Source of the DNA: DATEHQ01 sp035279525
Lineage (GTDB): Bacteria > Chloroflexota > Dormibacteria > Dormibacterales > Dormibacteraceae
Length of the DNA: 51,549 nt
Reading direction: 5' to 3'
NCBI GenBank assembly: GCA_035279525.1
Contig: DATEHQ010000083.1
Location: forward strand, 1-51,549
This document shows positions 47,893-51,549 of the stretch, piece after piece. Each line of letters starts with the position of its first letter. Within the stretch, counting starts at the first letter, position 1. Made by a program: the position numbers and the translations under genes. The notes below the pieces were generated by a model. That model was not told the DNA's origin, ran no database searches, and saw nothing but the letters and a program-made list of their open reading frames with translations.

Positions 47893-49199
47893 CAGACCAG
47901 CGCGGTCAGCAATGCGCTGAACTTCAGCTCCGTCTCCTCGAGCTCGACCGCGGGGTCGGAATCGGGCATCACACCAACTCCAGCGTAGAGGCGCGCTCCG
48001 TCTTCCCACAGCAGGCCGCACCTGAGCGCGATCGCGAGCTCGCCGTCGCCGCGGCCGTCGATCCAGCCCACCGCACCTGCGTACCAGCCACGCTCCATGC
48101 CCTCGAGCTCGTCGATCAGCTTTTCAGCCGAGGCTCGCGGCCAACCACCCACGGCGGGCGTCGGATGCAGGGCGGCCGCGAGGTCGAGCGCACTTGCCGC
48201 CGGCTCCGTGAGCTCGGCCGAGATCTCTGTCGCGAGGTGCTGGATGTTGGTGAACCGCACCACCTGCGGCTCGCGCGCCGTGACCGTGCCGGCAAAGGGA
48301 CGCAGCGCATCGGCGACGAAGCTCGACACCAGTCGATGCTCGGTCGCGTCCTTGGCGCTCGCCTCGAGCCGCCGGGCCAGCCGGTCGTCGTCCGCTTCGG
48401 TCGCGCCGCGCGCGGTCGAACCGGCCATCGGCTGCGAGAAGGCCCGTGCGCCCGACCTCCGGATCAGCAGCTCGGGCGATGCCCCGGCAAACGCCGTTCC
48501 GTCGGCGCCCGTGATGAGGTACGTGAAGCACGAGGGGTACGCGGCGCGCAGGGCGCGTGCCACCATCCCCGCGGCCACGACGCCGTCACCGCGCGCGAGG
48601 ATCTCGCGCGCGAGCACCACCTTCTGTGCCTCACCGAGCCGCAGGCGCGCCGCCGCGTTTTCGACTGACGCGGTCCATGCGACCGGGTTCCGGATCGAGG
48701 TCACCTCGAGGCGGCGCGCAGCCGGCGCCCGCGTGGCGGTTTCACCAATCTCGAGCAACTCCTCGGCGACGGCCCCGGCGGTGGACACGAAGGTCCGGCC
48801 CCGGCGCCGCATCACGGCCAGCGCGGGGACGCGAAACAGCAACGCGGGGAAGCCGGACCAGGCGCCGCCGGGATCGCGGTCGGGCCGGTACGCGAATCCC
48901 CCGACGGCGACAGCGTCGGCCGCCAGCCCGAGCCGCTTCCAGAGCCGCGAGGCGGCGAGGATGCGATCGTCGCCCGGCTCGAAGCCGGCGGCCGCGCCGT
49001 CAGCGTCCTCGAGGACAACGCCTCCAGGCGCGGCGACGATGTCGAAGGCCTTGCCCAGCGCGGCCACGCTCACGGCGTCCGGCATGGGGCGCTCGATCAG
49101 CATCGCCTCATGGCCCGCGTCGCGCGCCGCGGAGACGAGATCCACCAGGTCGGGCGTGCGCGCGAGCTCCCGGGTGACGATCGAGGTCGCGGCGATCAT
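47892..49199 (-). CDS. menF: Isochorismate synthase
   Basis: This 435-aa chorismate-utilizing enzyme isomerises chorismate to isochorismate, the entry to menaquinone. The C-terminal chorismate-binding domain shows RLGEAQKVVLAREILARGDG, FAGASPELLIRRSGARAFSQ, PMAGSTARG, DATEHRLVSSFVADALRPFA, FTNIQHLATEISAEL, ALHPTPAVGGWPRASA and WYAGAVGWIDGRGDGELAIA, all standard. It could in principle be a salicylate-type enzyme, but the men neighbours favour menF. It starts in an ATGA overlap with the MerR gene. Confidence 0.94.
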   Translation of the reverse strand: MIAATSIVTRELARTPDLVDLVSAARDAGHEAMLIERPMPDAVSVAALGKAFDIVAAPGGVVLEDADGAAAGFEPGDDRILAASRLWKRLGLAADAVAVGGFAYRPDRDPGGAWSGFPALLFRVPALAVMRRRGRTFVSTAGAVAEELLEIGETATRAPAARRLEVTSIRNPVAWTASVENAAARLRLGEAQKVVLAREILARGDGVVAAGMVARALRAAYPSCFTYLITGADGTAFAGASPELLIRRSGARAFSQPMAGSTARGATEADDDRLARRLEASAKDATEHRLVSSFVADALRPFAGTVTAREPQVVRFTNIQHLATEISAELTEPAASALDLAAALHPTPAVGGWPRASAEKLIDELEGMERGWYAGAVGWIDGRGDGELAIALRCGLLWEDGARLYAGVGVMPDSDPAVELEETELKFSALLTALV

Positions 49200-49888
49200 C
49201 TCCGCTCTATGTGCTCGCGGGCGGCCCGCAGCAGCGTGCGCTGGAAGTGATGCCGGACCAGTGTGCCGCTCGCCTCCAGCAGCTCGTTGAAGGTATCGAG
49301 CAGCCGCCGCTCGGCGGCTTCCGCTTCGCCGCCCTCGGCCTGGATCCGCTCTCGCACATGGCGGTCGAAGAGGTCGACGGCCCTGCGCGCGGTCCGATCG
49401 ACCGCGGCCGCGTGCTCCTTGCCCAGCTCCATCAGAGATCCGAGCGGAACGCCCGCCGCGATCAGCTTCATACCCGCCTCGATCGCCCCCAGGTCATCGG
49501 CCGGATAAACCGGCTCTTCACGTCCCTCGATCGGCACGAGCAGCCCGGCCGTCTGCAGGCTGACCAGAAGAGGCGCCGCGACGCCGCTCCGCTCCGCGAG
49601 CTCGTGAAGCGTCAGCGTCTGGGGGGCGGAGGGATGCGTGACCGCCGCCACGAGCGCCTCGTCCGAGTCCTCGAGCTCGCCGGACAGGAAGCGCTGGATC
49701 ACCGTCAGGCTGAACCCCTGCTGCTGCAGCTCCTTGATCCGCCTGAGGCGCTCGACGTGCCCATCGCCGTACCACGTGACCCGGCCTTCTCGGCGAGGTG
49801 CGCCCAGCAAGCCCTTGCCCTGGTAGAAACGGATCGTGTCCACGGCCACGCCGGCCGTCCGGGCCAACTGTTCGATCCGGTACTCCAC
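49196..49888 (-). CDS. MerR-family transcriptional regulator
   Basis: This 230-aa protein has the N-terminal MerR HTH and wings: YRIEQLARTAGVAVDTIRFY, KGLLGAPRREGRVTWYGDGH, VERLRRIKELQQQGFSLTVI. A longer C-terminal domain contains TLHELAERSGVAAPLLVSLQ and a helical end. No Cys metal ligands are seen. It is the first gene of MerR-menF-hydrolase (ATGA overlap with menF), so it may regulate isochorismate supply. GTG 49888 has TAGAGT 8 nt upstream. Confidence 0.92.
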   Translation of the reverse strand: MEYRIEQLARTAGVAVDTIRFYQGKGLLGAPRREGRVTWYGDGHVERLRRIKELQQQGFSLTVIQRFLSGELEDSDEALVAAVTHPSAPQTLTLHELAERSGVAAPLLVSLQTAGLLVPIEGREEPVYPADDLGAIEAGMKLIAAGVPLGSLMELGKEHAAAVDRTARRAVDLFDRHVRERIQAEGGEAEAAERRLLDTFNELLEASGTLVRHHFQRTLLRAAREHIERR

Positions 49889-49896
49889 GAGTATTC

Positions 49897-49902
49897 ACTC
49901 TA
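49897..49902 (-). promoter_or_regulatory. -10-like hexamer for the MerR-menF operon (leaderless type)
   Basis: On the minus strand TAGAGT ends 8 nt before GTG 49888, the same hexamer and spacing as for pntAA. Confidence 0.4.
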
Positions 49903-49916
49903 ACGATCGGTCGGCG

Positions 49917-50984
49917 CTACGGGATGCAACCACCCGCTACTTCCACCCACTTGTTGAACGTCGCCACGTTCTGGAGGGAGCCCGCTCGATACAGCCACAC
50001 CGAGCTGAGGCCCAAGTCGACAGTCGCATCCAGCCACACGCCTTGCTTGTCTATTGCGGCAAACCGGTCTGGCACCGGGACTGTGAATTCTCTGGTCGAC
50101 TGGAAAATCCTTGTCGCTCTCGTCGATGACGACAACACCCACAACTCCGCCACCTGCAGGTCAACACCCACGATCGGGCGGCCGGCCCCGTCGAATCCCC
50201 AAACGGAGACCCAGGCTCCCGATCTGTAGAACCAAGGGGTCGGCTTGCCGGTGGAGAGGTCATAACGGAGGACCCGGTTCTGTGAGTTCAAGATTGCTCC
50301 CTGGTGCTGAGGGGTCGGGTCGGCGGGGTTGAAGCCTAATCCCCAGGCGGCTCCGCCACCCACGCTCGGATCCAGGATGGTGCTGCTGATCAGACGCGGT
50401 GTGCCTCCCGCCGGGTCCAGGCGCCACAGCCCGACTGCGTATGCGTCCAACTCCGCGAGAGTGAGGTAGATCCCCTGGGCACCGAAGTCGACAACGGCGT
50501 CGAAAGAACGGCTTGTGGCGATCACGCGATCTGCGCCTGTGGCTATGTCAACCACATGCACCTTGCTCATCTTGTTGTCGGTGATGGTGCCTTCGGTGTA
50601 GGCATATCTCCGTCCGTCCGGCGAAACCTGCGAGCGCCCAACCTGGAGCCACCTGGAGAATGCTCGGTCATAGAACAAGCTGTTCAGTGGAACCGATGAG
50701 TCCGGGACCACCCTGAGGCTTGGGAACGAAATGAAACCTGCCTGGAAGAGCCCATCGTGCGGCCCACTGTCGAGCAGCCATCTGATTGGCAGAAGGCAGT
50801 TCAGTCCAGACCCACCGGCGGCGGATACGACGCTCGGGACGATTGGCGGCGAGGCGTTGCTCGAGCGAGGTTGGCTGGCCGCGGCCGAGACATCGATGGA
50901 GGAGTGGGGACTGGGAGTTCGCGCTGCTGAGCCACCCTGGGTGCAAGCAGTCAGCAGCACGAGCATCAGGCAAAGCCGCCTCAC
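49917..50984 (-). CDS. Putative lipoprotein with beta-propeller-like repeats
   Basis: This 355-aa protein has the signal peptide MRRLCLMLVLLTACTQGG and a good lipobox (LLTAC, Cys at residue 14). A Ser/Pro-rich linker precedes a domain with repeated motifs of the WD40/TolB-like propeller type: SPDGRRYAYTEGTITDNKMS, VHVVDIATGADRVIATS, GIYLTLAELDAYAVGLWRLD, VSVWGFDGAGRPIVGVDLQ, DKQGVWLDATVDLGLSSVWL. It is probably anchored on the outer face of the membrane. Function is unknown. GTG 50984 follows GTTAAT by 6 nt. Confidence 0.8.
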   Translation of the reverse strand: MRRLCLMLVLLTACTQGGSAARTPSPHSSIDVSAAASQPRSSNASPPIVPSVVSAAGGSGLNCLLPIRWLLDSGPHDGLFQAGFISFPSLRVVPDSSVPLNSLFYDRAFSRWLQVGRSQVSPDGRRYAYTEGTITDNKMSKVHVVDIATGADRVIATSRSFDAVVDFGAQGIYLTLAELDAYAVGLWRLDPAGGTPRLISSTILDPSVGGGAAWGLGFNPADPTPQHQGAILNSQNRVLRYDLSTGKPTPWFYRSGAWVSVWGFDGAGRPIVGVDLQVAELWVLSSSTRATRIFQSTREFTVPVPDRFAAIDKQGVWLDATVDLGLSSVWLYRAGSLQNVATFNKWVEVAGGCIP

Positions 50985-50990
50985 ATTCGG

Positions 50991-50996
50991 ATTAAC
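50991..50996 (-). promoter_or_regulatory. -10-like hexamer for the lipoprotein gene (leaderless type)
   Basis: On the minus strand GTTAAT ends 6 nt before GTG 50984. Its first two bases depart from TANNNT. Confidence 0.35.
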
Positions 50997-51065
50997 GGGG
51001 CGCCGAAGCCGCCGTTACTCGCAGTCAATGACGTCGTTGTCCGGGGGAGGACTAGAAGGTCTCGG

Positions 51066-51549
51066 CTAAGCCGCCCAGCGCATCCCGGGCCCGCGCGCCC
51101 GCCGCACCGGGACTCGGTCGGGTGGAATGAAGCGGAGCTTGGCTCCAGCCCTGACCACCTGCCAGCCACCCTCGTGCACCAGCCGGTGGTGGTGGTAGCA
51201 CAGGGGCAGCAGGTTGGGCAGGTTGGTCGCCCCGCCCCTGGACCAGAACTCCAGGTGGTGGGGGTTGGTCCAGCTCAGCGGCCGCTCGCAACCCGGCCAG
51301 CCGCAGCCCCGATGCCGGGCCTGGAGGGCTCGGCGCTGGGCCGGCGAGATGACCCGCGTCGCCCGGCCCACGTCGACCACCACCGAACCCGCCCTCAGGA
51401 CCCGGCCGAGGGTGCCATCGCAGGCCAGCCGCTGCGCCGTCCGGTGGGAGACCAGCTGGCCCGTCTCCAGCTCGGCGGCCGCCGCCCCCAGCTCCCCACG
51501 CAGGCCCTGGGGCGTGGTGGTGAGGGTGAGGTGGGGCCGCACCCCATTG
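51066..51549 (-). CDS. HNH endonuclease, DUF222/13E12-type, N-terminus beyond the window
   Basis: The C-terminal 160 residues are visible; the frame stays open to the right edge. The HNH module reads CGWPGCERPLSWTNPHHLEF (zinc Cys pair plus His-His), WSRGGATNLPNLLPLCYHHH (Asn, Cys and His ligands) and RLVHEGGW. This is the usual end of 13E12/DUF222 repeat proteins, which are numerous in Actinomycetota and also occur in related high-GC phyla. The preceding segment (GQLVSHRTAQRLACDGTLGR) is typical DUF222. Biological role is unclear; such genes are often mobile. Confidence 0.9.
   Translation of the reverse strand, partial: NGVRPHLTLTTTPQGLRGELGAAAAELETGQLVSHRTAQRLACDGTLGRVLRAGSVVVDVGRATRVISPAQRRALQARHRGCGWPGCERPLSWTNPHHLEFWSRGGATNLPNLLPLCYHHHRLVHEGGWQVVRAGAKLRFIPPDRVPVRRARGPGMRWAA

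Noticed and set aside
1..51549. Search for CRISPR arrays, tRNA/rRNA genes, IS ends, attachment sites and replication origins
   Set aside because: No regularly spaced repeats, cloverleaf-like segments, transposase fragments or DnaA-box clusters were found by eye in the gaps between genes; a covariance-model scan would be needed to exclude small RNAs.

Overview
The window is about 51.5 kb of high-GC bacterial chromosome, densely packed with genes on both strands. I see no rRNA, tRNA, CRISPR array, insertion sequence or prophage. GTG starts, 1-4 bp stop/start overlaps, an F420-type luciferase-like oxidoreductase, menaquinone genes, a form II CO-dehydrogenase-like molybdenum hydroxylase and a DUF222-type HNH endonuclease at the right edge suggest a soil bacterium of the Chloroflexota, Dormibacterota or Actinomycetota type. 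That placement is inference; no marker gene settles it.

Layout. 1-3.1 kb: a partial VOC protein, a divergent HTH regulator, a PLDc_N membrane protein, an ABC exporter and a remnant of a second permease. 3.1-5.2 kb: an ArsR-SRPBCC pair divergent from DUF899 and DUF2182 genes, with two matching palindromes between them. 5.3-12.1 kb: a hydrolase, a putative lipoprotein, a CatE-like VOC protein, an orphan histidine kinase, an AlkA-type glycosylase and an M3 oligopeptidase. 12.1-18.6 kb: korA-korB-glycosylase divergent from pntAA-pntAB-pntB, linking ferredoxin and NADPH pools. 18.7-22.3 kb: membrane proteins, an F420 oxidoreductase and a tandem GNAT protein. 22.3-24.5 kb: a TPP riboswitch controlling an NCS1 transporter and thiD. 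24.6-29.9 kb: alpha/beta hydrolases, a TetR regulator, a DoxX-Rieske fusion, a DMT transporter and a cold-shock protein. 30-39.7 kb: an amidase, an unknown gene, coxG and the coxS-L-M-D-E-F cluster. 39.7-42.6 kb: a CGNR regulator divergent from two tiny genes, endonuclease IV and a MocA-like protein with an extra N-terminal region. 42.6-49.9 kb: menaquinone genes menB, menA, a menC remnant, menH, menD, a hydrolase, menF and a MerR regulator. 50-51.5 kb: a lipoprotein and a partial HNH endonuclease. No gene-free stretch exceeds 300 bp.

Two themes stand out. First, many first-in-operon genes have a TANNNT -10-like hexamer ending only 6-10 nt before the start codon, usually without a clear Shine-Dalgarno, which suggests widespread leaderless transcription. 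Second, several one-component regulators (HTH, ArsR, TetR, CGNR) have clear inverted repeats at their divergent or own promoters, so local autoregulated cassettes can be read directly from the DNA. The most novel-looking items are the CGNR/small-ORF cassette, the DoxX-Rieske fusion, the degraded menC inside the men cluster and the TPP riboswitch whose P1 helix contains the start codon.
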